DNA from: Brienomyrus brachyistius
Lineage: Eukaryota > Chordata > Actinopteri > Osteoglossiformes > Mormyridae
Length of the DNA: 64,000 bases
Assembly: GCF_023856365.1 (NCBI RefSeq)
Contig: NW_026042452.1
Location: forward strand, 217,176-281,175
Direction of reading: 5' to 3'
Shown: positions 54,969 to 64,000 of the stretch, piece by piece
Position numbering within the stretch: position 1 is the first letter of the stretch
Layout of the letters: each line of letters starts with the position of its first letter
Translations under genes and position numbers: made by a program
Notes under the pieces: generated by a model
What the model was told of the DNA's origin: nothing
What the model saw: the letters and a program-made list of their open reading frames with translations, nothing else
Database searches by the model: none

Positions 54969-55376
54969 CATCTATATCCAGCTGTGTGCCGTTCCCAAAC
55001 AGCATCTCCCCACACTGGGTGTTACCATCTATATCCAGCTATGTGCCGTTCCCAAACAGCATCTCCCCACACATGGCCACAGCGCAGTAGTAAGTCCCAG
55101 CATCGGAGAGGCTGAGGTTCCCCTTGGGGAGGCTGTAGACGCAGCTCCGTGTAGGAGATCCAGCCTCAGGGCTCTTCTCACACTCATCACTGCTGTTTCC
55201 ATGGCTGTAAATGACTCCAGGAAGGGATTCTCCTGATCCATGTCTGAACCAGTAAACACTGTGTTCTCCTGCACAGCTCCCAGTCTCTATCGTACACTGC
55301 AGGCTCACAGAGTCTCCTGGCTGCAATGTGTCAGACACAGGCTGCTGTACCACAGTCCTGCTGTTGGAGTCTTTAC
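54969..55376 (-). pseudogene. NITR-like exon 3: Ig I domain with premature stop
   Basis: Acceptor CTTTTCAG then KDSNSRTVVQQPVSDTLQPG, DSVSLQCTIETGSCAGEHSV, YWFRHGSGESLPGVIYSHGN, and further LSLSDAGTYYCAVAMCGEML then FGNGT. Six cysteines, as in NITR I domains. The codon after FGNGT is TAG (55039-55041) where a Gln codon CAG stands in the second copy of the exon end. A 57-bp tandem duplication (54953-55066) gives two J-like ends and two possible donors (after 55026 or 54969) in the same phase; the stop lies before both. Confidence 0.85.
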
Positions 55377-55399
55377 CTGAAAAGCAAAATAGTCATGAT

Positions 55400-55952
55400 G
55401 ACAGCCCTTTGAGAATAACAATGGAAAATACAGATCCTCAAAAATTGTTCTTACAGATTTTTGGGAACTGAATCGATGTTCTTCTAGCCATCCAAGAAAT
55501 CAGTAACTTCTTGGAGAACAGCTGACATTCTTCTCTCTTTTTATTGTATTACTGCTTATTAGTATATATCAGGTAACACTATACATTAACTGCACCTACA
55601 TAATACCTAAATAAAAATTATATGATAATAACAAACATTATAATCATATAATGTCTTGTATTAATGTATGAAGGTAGATGAATATAATTAATTTCAATTC
55701 AAAGAAATGAAGTGTGTAAAGTGTACTTTATATTTTCATGATTTTCGTGACTTTACATTTGGTTTATGTTGCCCCTTTTCCACAGGAAGGTATTTATTGT
55801 TTTTGCATATTTAGCTCTTGATGTGTTTTGGTATTTTTGAGCATTTTGCTGTAGTACCTGCATAATTTAATTCAAGAGCCGAAGAGCTGTTTGCCCATTA
55901 CTAGTTTGTCTATCTTTTAACATTAAAGAAAAAGTATACATAGTAAAAGGAA
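55400..55952. other. Intron sequence, nothing seen
   Basis: AT-rich part of the intron between the V and I exons of the NITR-like gene. Confidence 0.5.
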
Positions 55953-56084
55953 TTACTTGGTTTCGTAGTTCCTCCTATTTATTTTCTTATGCACACAAAA
56001 GTAAGTTTTTCCGTTCAACCATAGCACTACAGCGAAAAGCAAAACGTCATGGCAAATACAATTATGCTTTATTCCAATACACAT

Positions 56085-56225
56085 TGCTAATTTTTCATTA
56101 TTATTACATTTATTCAGCATAATATCTTCAAAGGTTTCATGATTTAATTTGCAATCTTCTGGCCTGAAATCTTTTCCTGCTACACTGAAGACTCTCTCAG
56201 CGTGTGCAGAGAAAGCTGCAGCCAA
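56085..56225 (-). pseudogene. hAT transposase C-terminal dimerisation fragment
   Basis: AAAFSAHAERVFSVAGKDFR, then PEDCKLNHETFEDIMLNKCN. S-A-x-x-E-R-V-F-S-x-A-G, then R/K-x-x-L-x-x-x-x-x-x-x-x-L is the hAT C-terminal signature. It lies within the NITR intron on the same strand as the gene. The rest of the transposase is absent. Confidence 0.7.
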
Positions 56226-57270
56226 AGGGTTGGCATCCTCTGATAAACATGGTTGGTTCAGGTATCGGTGACATTATGTGAACCTTTCATGGCAGGAATA
56301 GGGACTAGTTTGACTTTTGATGCAGGAAAAGTGTTTGGGACGTTTCTTAGGTTAGAAACTGCCGTCACTGCAGCCAACACTGACTTTTAAGGAGAGACAC
56401 TCAGCTCTTCCTATGAGCAGATCCACCATGGTGCACAAAATGACAGTATAATTATTATTTTAGGTGACACTTCAAATGTTGCATTATTTCATTCTTTACA
56501 AAACGACATTTTTATAACAATGATGTATAACAATGTTAATGTGTTTATGTATAATTCATATTTAAATTAAAGTTCATATTTTAGTTAAAAGCTACACCTA
56601 CAGTACGTATATGAACTTGAATTTGAATCCAAACCCTTTTTCGTTCTTCTTCTTTAAATTCAAATATAAATTTCAATGCCACAACCTGTTTTCAACCACA
56701 ATTCAAATGTAATTCAGATTAACAAAATGAACTGAAATTCAAGTTCATATATGTATTCAAAATCCTGAATTTTAGGATACGTATTTGAGAATTTCATTCT
56801 CAAATCAGTTCTGAATGGTGCACATCCCTAGTTCATATGTTAAATCATGCATTTTTTTTTTCAGAGTGAATACACACTGACTGCTCAGATAAATAACGTC
56901 AAAAATAATTTTCTTTTGTTGCTTAAGATTTTTGCACAGTCCTATACTGTATATAACAACTCAAACATTTTTTTATGTTATTTGTTTTAAAGAGGCTGCA
57001 ATGTGTAACATTAACATCTGTATAAAGAGAAGGTTAGGCTTTTGGCTGACAGCAAGCAAAATGCAACAAATTGTATAATAATAATAATAATAATAATAAT
57101 GAATGATTTTTGTTTGATGTTTAGAAAAACATTTATGGAACAAAGCAGACAATAAGGTATCTTTGCTAATTTTATATTGACAAACAACTAAACTGTCAAA
57201 ATTATTTTGCAGGGAATAATCTTACTGACATTATAATAAAGCAAATATGAAAATAGTTGGAATCTCATTT
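56226..57270. other. Intron sequence with (AAT)n microsatellite
   Basis: A/T-rich. ATA/AAT triplet run at 57078-57101. No exon candidates recognised. Confidence 0.5.
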
Positions 57271-57272
57271 AC

Positions 57273-57621
57273 CTGTGATTATGACAAAGGTTCCATTCCC
57301 GAAGGTGACCTCATGAAGAAACACAGCAGCACAATAATACACTGCAGAATCTGACGGCTCCACGTTAGAAATAGTGAGGTTAAAACTCCCCTCTGCATTC
57401 AGTAAGGAGTAACGTTTTATGCTTTTATATTCCTTGTAAAATTCACCAGGTACGTAGAGAAGTGCTTTCGCCATGGGCTGGGGCTTCCGACCAACAGCTT
57501 GCTTAAACAAAGTAACAAAAGTTGTTCTCTCCTTGACAGAAGCATGTCAGGGTCACACTGTCTCCAAGCTGAACCCTCATCAGGTGACTGGGCTGAACAA
57601 CATCTGTAGTCAGTGCAGTGT
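57273..57621 (-). pseudogene. NITR-like exon 2: Ig V domain, frameshifted
   Basis: Acceptor TTTTTGCAG then TALTTDVVQPSHLMRVQLGD and SVTLTCF (first Cys). The frame is then lost at a T-run (57517-57520 on the plus strand), where one base too many is present. It resumes as FKQAVGRKPQPMAKALLYVP, then FNLTISNVEPSDSAVYYCAA (second Cys), then the J-like FGNGTFVIIT. The core Trp expected just before FKQ is Leu (TTG at 57508-57510). The donor CACAG|GTAAAT gives phase 1. Removing one base would restore phase 1-1, which supports a true V exon with a later mutation. Confidence 0.8.
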
Positions 57622-57789
57622 CTGCAAAAACAGAAAAACAAAAAAAATCATAATCAAATAAGACATATAATAGTAATCTAAATAACTATTAACTATGATG
57701 CAGATTAAATGGCCAAATTCCACTGATCACATCATACAGATAAATGAAAATATTAAAATCCCAAAATAATTTATATTATAGGGCCTTAC

Positions 57790-57823
57790 TAATGAAAATG
57801 AGAAGACCAAAGAGTCTGAACAT
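57790..57823 (-). CDS. NITR-like exon 1: signal peptide
   Basis: ATG at 57823 then FRLFGLLIFI, a short hydrophobic leader, ending in phase 1 at donor A|GTAAG (GT at 57788-57789). Most of the leader fits this one exon; the cleavage site would lie in the first residues of exon 2. It is the only ATG in frame with the downstream V exon. Confidence 0.75.
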
Positions 57824-57938
57824 TTTTGTGCTTCCACTGTTTAGAATAAACTGCTCTGCTGCTAAGTGAGAGATCATGGTCGTGGTCGGGATGAAAGGGC
57901 AGGAAACAGAGAGGAAACAGAGAGACACACATCAGGCT

Positions 57939-57952
57939 GATCTGATTGGCTG
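57939..57952 (-). promoter_or_regulatory. CCAAT box upstream of the NITR-like start
   Basis: Minus strand GCCAATCAGATCAG lies about 120 bp before the ATG. Between them are two TTTCC elements (CTGTTTCCTCTCTGTTTCC). No TATA box is evident. Promoter role inferred from position. Confidence 0.4.
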
Positions 57953-58207
57953 TTCACATGGGAACTTAAGTAACAGTGAAAAAGCATTTTAATGTGCACT
58001 TACATGACGTTTATTAATTTACTCCTTAACATCCAGTTAAAATGAGAACAATTAGATAAACAGGAGCAGATACTGAGCATATAAAGTTCTTTGTACAGAG
58101 TGCTGAGATACTGTGGGAGAGCATTTGCTAATCATCTCTCTCAGACAAGCTCAGCACAGTATGAGTCTGTTATCTATCTGATATTAGACAGTCTCTCATA
58201 CAGTAAT

Positions 58208-58430
58208 AATAATTGATACTTTATTGGTCCCTGTGGAGAAATTGTCTTAACTTCTCTCTCAACTTGCTCTCTTTTTTTTAGAGTAAACAGAGTAAGTTGT
58301 CTGCGAAGGGCAGCCACCCATAGTGATGCCCAGTGAGCTGGGGGTTAAGGGCCTCGCTCAAGGACGCAGAGATGTGCTGTGGCTGGGTTTGAACCAGCGA
58401 CCATCTTATTACAAGCACACAGGCATTAGA
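58208..58430. repeat. Dispersed repeat shared with 41635-41850 (copy B)
   Basis: TACTTTATTGGTCCCTGTGG, AGAGTAAGTTGTCTGCGAAG and GAGCTGGGGGTTAAGGGCCT match copy A. This copy has an added T-run near 58272. Confidence 0.7.
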
Positions 58431-58770
58431 TCTTCTAATCACACTTAAAAGGCAGATTAAATGTTCTTTCCACCATGCAAACAGAATGTAAATTGTAGCT
58501 TTACTGCTTAGATTTACATTCACACATTTGCATTTAAAACAAGCATTTTAAGTGATGTACATGAGAGTAAATGGTGAATCAGTTTATTTGCCACTCTACA
58601 CATTACATTGGCGCCCATTATAAGTAACTGTACAGTGACATTGCAGTTCCTCAGTTGCTTTGATGCATTTCTGGAATCACCCTTAACATCTGCAAAACTG
58701 TAAGTGCATTTCCCAAAACAATTCGTGCAAACAGCACCACACAGATGGACTGTCTACAAAAAAAGTCATA
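58431..58770. other. No gene seen
   Basis: AT-rich spacer without motifs. Confidence 0.45.
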
Positions 58771-58914
58771 GAGGCCACCAGCAGCCCGAATACCACACCG
58801 TAAGGCCGTATGTTAGGATGCTCTCTATGGCAGAGCGGTAGGAGGCCACCAGCAGCCCGCATACCAGACCGTAAGGCAGCATGTTAGGATGCTCTCTATG
58901 GCAGAGCAGTTGAA
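58771..58914 (-). repeat. 71-bp tandem duplication in L2-like sequence
   Basis: GAGGCCACCAGCAGCCCGAA starts at 58771 and again at 58842; both copies contain GTTAGGATGCTCTCTATGGC. The block resembles the 'gene for ORF2' of an L2-type LINE in reverse (ESILT, LTVWY), so a LINE fragment was duplicated locally. LINE-like sequence continues to about 59180. Confidence 0.6.
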
Positions 58915-59188
58915 GGTCCCGATCAAGAAATCCGACAAGTTTCCCCAATAAGCCAGTAACCCCGCTTCATAGAACAGGCCACAGGACTGGTTTTGGTGAG
59001 ATAGTCCGAGTAGTAGGTAGAAATCAGGATGGAGACTGAGTGTGGGTCTAACAGGTGAGCAGATGTAGGACAGAATGTAGAGCCCTCTGGTGGAGTGCCT
59101 GTGCATGACTGAATGTATGGTTTGGGTCTGATGGTCTGAATAGTTGGTAGAAATAGGCACCTTCCTACCTGATGTGGTAGGTCTAGAT

Positions 59189-59493
59189 AAGGGGTCACCA
59201 ACATGGTGCCCCAAGGATGCCCCCAATGACCACATGAGTTGCCCGTGGACCTGTTCTATAAAATAGCACAACTCACCAGCGAACATCATCTAAAATTTAA
59301 TTTTGTCCTGTTTCTAATCTATCACATTTGCATTTATATAGATTTGAAATTGAATATAAAAAAGCATTTAAAACATGTTTATCATGCATGAAGTTTAGAC
59401 ATGTTTAGGAGGGCGTTTAAAACTGATATCAAACTTCGTATGGCTCAGTACCCGTGAAGTAGCTCTCCGTTTTAAAAAGGTTGGTGACCCCTG
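59189..59493. mobile_element. hAT-type MITE (305 bp) with perfect 8-bp target duplication
   Basis: Ends AAGGGGTCACCAAC and GTTGGTGACCCCTG (first base changed on the left). GTCTAGAT flanks both sides (59181-59188 and 59494-59501). AT-rich interior without a frame. Confidence 0.92.
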
Positions 59494-59501
59494 GTCTAGA
59501 T

Positions 59502-60192
59502 CTTGCAAGTTTGTTTGTACTGGCTGTGTGAACATACTGTAGCACTGTTAAGAATATGCAACACAGCCTGAGTTGGGGATCTGCTGTATGCATCAGTAAT
59601 ATAATGCTTTGTCCTTTTCTAGGCTGTTCATTAAGACATAAAGCCTGAAAGTTTTCTGAATGGCATTAATGAAATTGAGCACTGCCCCCACCTGCTGGCC
59701 AATTTATTAAAACATTGAAATCGCTGTCTGCACAGGCTGACGTGTCATTTAAGTCTGATAATTTTCTATGAGTCAAACGGCAAGAAAATGACAAGAAGTT
59801 AAAAACATGGAGTTAGATGAAGGAGAAAAGATTACAAATTTGAAGATTATGAAATCAGGACATGTCAGCTAAGTCAGCCAAGGTGGGTCTTAAACATATG
59901 GACGGAAGTATGAGCGCTAAACTTAAACGGGTTCACTTGTAACCGCTGCCACCAAATTTCGTTAAATTGCTGGGGAGGTCCAGATACATGAGACAGGAAT
60001 AGAAGGATTATTCTTTATTAATATACAGACGAGGGTTACAACCCTCCCTAGGGCAATAGAAGGGGATACCTGCCACGGGACATTCTAAAACGCTTAATGT
60101 GAAAATGCGTAACGCAACTTAATGTATTAAAACAGTCACCACAAATCACCAAATTTCTCGCGAATGTATCTGGCCATAAAGACTTACCTGAC
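59502..60192. other. No gene seen
   Basis: Moderately AT-rich; no conserved frame. 59930-60190 is slightly richer in GC and leads into the hairpin. Confidence 0.45.
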
Positions 60193-60317
60193 AAGAAATC
60201 AAAACCGAAATGCTAGGAATATGGACTTTAAGCCTTTTCTTTATGGGCGTCAATGGAGGGGAAAACGCTTGACGTAAGATGAAGTCCATATTCCTAGCAT
60301 TTCGGTTTTGATTTCTT
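60193..60317. repeat. Near-perfect inverted repeat, 38-bp arms, 49-nt loop
   Basis: Arm 1 (60193-60230) holds ATCAAAACCGAAATGCTAGG and AATATGGACTT; arm 2 (60280-60317) is its reverse complement with one mismatch near the loop. Either strand's transcript could form a long hairpin. Confidence 0.9.
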
Positions 60318-60442
60318 CCCTGGCATGGGTGACGGGTACACCACGTTCCCAAAGCCACGTTAGCCTCGAGCGAACTGCCCGGAGAAACCGCTCACACCAG
60401 CGCTGCAACCCGATCTCCTCCCCTTTTAAACACACATTTCTA

Positions 60443-60672
60443 TGGCGTTAAATTAGTGCCAAAAGTCGTGCGCATAAAAACAGAAAATCCATGCTCTCTA
60501 CGCGCTCGCGATTGCACAGCACTCACTCACTCGCTCGCCGTTAAATTAGGGCCAAAAGTCGAACCACGCGCGTGCGTGTGCTCGAGTGCTGAAAACCCAT
60601 CCCCTCTACGCGCTCGCGTCTGCACAGCACTCGCTCGCTCGAATTTCCCGCTTCGTCTTACCGTATATAAAA
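60443..60672 (+). repeat. CpG-rich 94-bp direct duplication followed by a TATA-like box
   Basis: GCGTTAAATTAGTGCCAAAA (60444) and CCGTTAAATTAGGGCCAAAA (60537) start two copies that each carry CTCTACGCGCTCGCG and TGCACAGCACTC. GTATATAAAAG follows at 60664-60672. It could be a small promoter or the edge of a retroelement; no downstream gene was identified. Confidence 0.5.
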
Positions 60673-61221
60673 GAATGGGCCAATGTACGGTAAATTGCAT
60701 TGTGAATAAAATTTCTTAATACAACATCACAAAGCCAATTTAATAAATTCAAATCCTGGGAAGAACGCTCCTCAGATATTAGTTCTCGGGTTAGTGTTAG
60801 CAGACTATAGGCGAAACCACCTTAAGTGCTATCTGTTAATGTTTATTAAATTAGCATTAAAATGGAGAGGTTTATAATATCTTTTGTCCTTGTAGCTGCT
60901 AAATACACTCATTATTAAAGCCATAAAGTTGTCTGCCTACTACATTGGAATCTCCACTGAGTAAGTGTTTTTGATGGATTTTATTTAACTTTATTATACT
61001 CTGGTCCTTAGATCTAATGTCATACTTCTTCACTTATATTGTTTGTGAAAAGGTTTACCACGGTCAAACAGAGCAGCCACTACATCATCATACATGAACA
61101 AGCACCTCACAAAACAAAAACATTTCATTTTCATAATTAAAACTTTTGAATGGTAGGCCTAGTGTGTGGATCAGAGACAAGATCTTGACACCTCATTAAC
61201 TATAATTTGTTCTGTGAACAG

Positions 61222-62038
61222 CTCAGATACCACCTTCTCGAAAGTCTTCTGCATAAAATAGAAATAGGATTCAGCGCGACTCCACTAAATTTGGATTACC
61301 TGGAGTTCCTTTGTCATCAGGAGCTGTATCTTCTGCAGGCCCTGTCTAATCACATTGAAGTACCTCCTGCTATCACCCTGGCTTTGCAAGAGCTCTTTGA
61401 CCTTGTGAGGGCACATCTGGAACGTCCAGCCCCATGTGTCACACAGGAAGTCGCTGCCACCAATAGACGACCCAAGATTTTGATTGAAGAACAATGTTTG
61501 AAAGAAATGCTCCATACTCAACTTCCTGTGCCTTGCATAGCCACACTGATGGGTGTTTCAAGAAGAACAATCTTAAGAAGAATAAAAGAGTATGAGCTCT
61601 GTGTTAGGGAACTTGACAATTTGGTTTCTTCTGTCAAGAATGATCTACCAAATGCAGGCTACAGGATAGTCAATGCAGGCTGCAGTCAATGGGCTACAGG
61701 GTTCGGTGGAGAAGAGTTGCAGCCTCCATGCATAGGGTTGATTCCATGCGCATCATATAAAGGTTGTCAAGTCTTGGCTGTGTTGTACGCAGAATGTACC
61801 AGGGCCTTTGTCTCTAGTACACGTGGACACAAACCACAAGTTGATCCGGTTTGTATTACCAGCAAATTTATTTGGAGTAAACCCTGGGTGGATTGGTGTG
61901 AGGTGGTGGTGGGGCTTTGGAGAAGATTTCCTGCCGATCAACACTAGCAACTTATATCTATCTGTCATGGAGGTCTCGGGACTCACAGATATTCAGAGAC
62001 ATGTGGATAGTTTACCAGTGGTTTTCAGCAGGAAATAG
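61222..62038 (+). pseudogene. Integrase-like (DDE, transposon-derived) gene, frameshifted
   Basis: A splice acceptor GTGAACAG precedes the frame at 61222. The N-terminal part is helical (LRYHLLESLLHKIEIGFSAT). A helix-turn-helix-like stretch follows (PVPCIATLMGVSRRTILRRI, then KEYELCVREL). After SVKNDLPNAGYR the reading changes frame to MGYRVRWRRVAASMHRVDSM and again to LVHVDTNHKLIRF, where HVDT holds the first Asp expected of an integrase core. After that a change to unrelated sequence truncates it. This arrangement is known in fish genomes as an uncharacterised integrase-core gene of transposon origin. At least two frameshifts, so inactive. Confidence 0.6.
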
Positions 62039-63508
62039 TTATTACTACAAATTGTCACCCCCCCCCCGCCCCCCACAGAAACTGGATCTGGCTATAGTGG
62101 GAAAATCTTTTTTTTTTTTTTATTTGTGAGAACTTGAAAGCAAAACAAAACTTGGAAAAAATATATGCTCATTCACCAATTTTCTAATCTGGGGTCTAAA
62201 GTGGTCAGGCTTGCAAGTGTATTTGGTTATTTGTCTATCCTAGCCTGTTGCAGTGTATATTTCCTGTATATTTTGCATGTAAAAAATGTTGTTTGTTATG
62301 TCAGTGCTTAATATTATCATGTAGTCTTCATGAACTTTCTTCATCTTGGCCAGGGACTGCATTTGAAAAGTAGCCACTTGACTAAAATTGGCACATTTTC
62401 AGAAATGCCAGCAACAATACTGATAATGAACACCCCTCTAACTGACTCTCAGTTGGTTTAGAAAAAAGACTTTTAAGAGAAAAGAAAGCCTTCCTTTGGT
62501 TTTGCATTTTTCTCTTTTTTGTTGGCTGTGCACAATATATTAGAAGAATACCTTACAATTATATTAGTTAAGAAATAACAGATTGCGTATATACAATATT
62601 AAGGTGATAACAACAACCCTCACTGTCTCTAGGTGCTGCTTCAGACAGGGCATTCTGCAGCAGGGACACCACCCGTCGTGCAGCATCCAGCAAATCTCCC
62701 TATCACAACAGCCCACATAACAGAATAACATTAGTGTATGATTCAGTAGGGCTAGTCCAGGTCTGGAAAGTAGTTGGGCCAGATTTTTAAACCAAGAAAT
62801 TTAGCTGGGCCAGACATTTTCAGCGGCCCAGTAAGCAACAGGTAATGGCATTTTAAACAAACACAAATCAAGGTACATTATTTTAAAAAACTACAACTGA
62901 ACAGAATCTGAGAGCAATATTTTTTTTCACTTCTGAAATGAGAAAAATATTTTGGTCGTATCTGACCTAGACGCATCCCAAAGAAAAAAAATGCCTATTA
63001 GATGGTAAACAGACATAAAGAAAAAGGGAAAAATCGTCTATAATCATCATCCGCTTATACTGTGGTGATCCATTTCACCCACACAGGCATGATCACCATT
63101 AGCGGTTTCCACATTATTGTCGAGGTGACTATTCACTTTACCTCTGCTTTCTCCGACATCTTCCTGATTCTGCCGCCAACAAGGGGCTCATAGGGTGGAG
63201 ACTGAGGGTGTTAAACAGACCAATCTTTTGTCACTGAATGCAACAAATAATGTATTTATCTGTCAAAAGTCCAGCACCAGGAAAAGCAACAGAGTGACAG
63301 TAGAAACTGTAATAATAATGGAAGTGCGCCGCCCTACAGGGAAGGAGGAGTGATGGGAGTCCCGGTGGTGGCTAAGCGCGCGTGGGGAGAGGCGTCGTAC
63401 TGTGAGGCTTCATGAACTTCCGATGGGGCAGTGCTGTCATACAGCGGGGAGCCTGAGAGGGGCACTGTGGCCGGGTGCGAGAGCCCTGGGTAATGAGTTG
63501 TAGAGCTG
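62039..63508. other. No gene seen
   Basis: Mostly AT-rich with C- and T-runs at 62058 and 62108. CTGGAAAGTAGTTGGGCCAG and GCTGGGCCAGACATTTTC near 62770-62820 suggest a worn MITE. 63180-63500 is more GC-rich but has only chance frames. Confidence 0.45.
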
Positions 63509-63513
63509 CGCAG

Positions 63514-63790
63514 TGTCACGATCGGGTACAAGCAGGCAGGCGATCGTGCGGGCAAGGCGTGCAAGGAGCAAGCGGACAGGCAAAAACGGGAGTTTAATTA
63601 GGAAGCGCGGACGGGGAAACATCTCACGCATACAAACATCAATGACAGACACTGGACTCAGGTAAGACACGGACTGAAATACACAGGACTGAGCAAATTA
63701 ACTAGATACAGCTGGGTACAAATCGGGAGAAAACACGTGGGTAATCAGGGGGCGTGGCACACAGGAGGAGCGGACGAGCCGGGCATGACA
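63514..63790 (-). mobile_element. Solo LTR (277 bp) with perfect 5-bp target duplication
   Basis: Plus-strand ends are TGTCACGATCGGG and GCCGGGCATGACA, so TG and CA termini with TGTCA/TGACA inverted ends. CGCAG flanks it at 63509-63513 and 63791-63795. Orientation is minus, judged from copies at 24397 and 44851 that still adjoin a proline-rich frame. Intact borders make it the reference for this LTR family in the window. Confidence 0.92.
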
Positions 63791-64000
63791 CGCAGGAACT
63801 GAGAGCCCAAGCTGTTGGACATTCCACTGGACTAGGAGACTGGGGTGAGTGAGGAGGAGCTCATTGACCACAAACTGGGATACTGGCTGTGTGTGAGCAA
63901 TGGGGTGGAGATTAAGGAAAGACGTTAAATCAGCATGCAGTGTTGCCTGGAAACAACAACAAATATACTAGTGTCACTGTACTAAAACAATATCAAAATA

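Larger units (their letters stand above)
53545..57823 (-). pseudogene. Novel immune-type receptor (NITR)-like gene, six exons, disrupted
   Basis: Minus-strand gene with leader (57790-57823), V exon (57273-57621), I exon (54969 or 55026-55376), transmembrane exon (54361-54480), connecting exon (53827-53873) and tail exon (53545-53670). Each exon has usual acceptor and donor sites. The phases are 1, 1, 1, 1, 0 once the 1-nt excess in the V exon is allowed for. NITRs are teleost type I membrane receptors with V and I domains, each ending in a J-like FGNGT motif, and often ITIM tails that inhibit lymphoid cells. The V exon frameshift (57517-57520), the loss of the core Trp and a stop at 55039-55041 break the frame. 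Either it is a pseudogene, or sequence errors hide a working gene. The stop alone would leave a soluble form. Confidence 0.82.

Overview
The window is repeat-rich vertebrate nuclear DNA and almost certainly comes from a bony fish. The main evidence is one exon-intron gene of the novel immune-type receptor (NITR) kind, a family known from teleosts. It is surrounded by fish-type mobile elements: Tc1, hAT, L2-like and CR1-like LINEs, tRNA-headed SINEs, and LTR elements of the Gypsy or retrovirus kind. I cannot name the species. There are no bacterial operons, and most open frames here are chance or transposon-derived.

Layout. 1-11475 is a higher-order tandem array. An LTR/leader-like head of about 1.47 kb is followed by one to three copies of a 0.92-0.97 kb subunit and a 309-bp tail. 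The whole unit repeats about 2.7 times, and 13 tRNA-Glu(UUC)-like sequences sit in the subunits. 11476-16400 holds dispersed repeats, a SINE with target-site duplications and a decayed LTR-retrotransposon integrase. 16484-16963 looks like a TATA/CCAAT promoter followed by a lysine-rich first exon. 17380-17963 is a dead DNA transposon. 18140-25692 is a large TA-rich satellite, split by a Tc1-type deletion derivative and by an LTR plus proline-rich ORF fragment.

25700-31000 holds hAT elements and nested L2/CR1 LINE pieces. 31100-36300 contains an LTR-like leader region with a 46-bp minisatellite of about 53 copies. 36300-42900 has MITEs, SINE and hAT remnants. 42979-47700 is a stack of nested insertions: gag-like pieces split by a CR1 LINE, an LTR with a proline-rich ORF, and an L2-like LINE split by an 828-bp solo LTR. 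48100-51500 is SINE and LINE sequence.

53545-57823 is the NITR-type gene on the minus strand: leader, V domain, I domain, transmembrane segment, connecting exon and ITIM tail. All exon phases fit, but the V exon has a frameshift and the I exon has a stop, so it reads as a pseudogene or a truncated secreted allele. 58200-64000 returns to repeats, including a hAT MITE, a near-perfect 38-bp-arm hairpin, a broken integrase-like gene and a solo LTR with perfect 5-bp target-site duplications.

The genes do not form a pathway. The NITR gene would encode an inhibitory cell-surface receptor of lymphoid cells. Everything else is mobile DNA, satellite DNA or uncertain. All family calls come from motifs read by eye, not from database searches.
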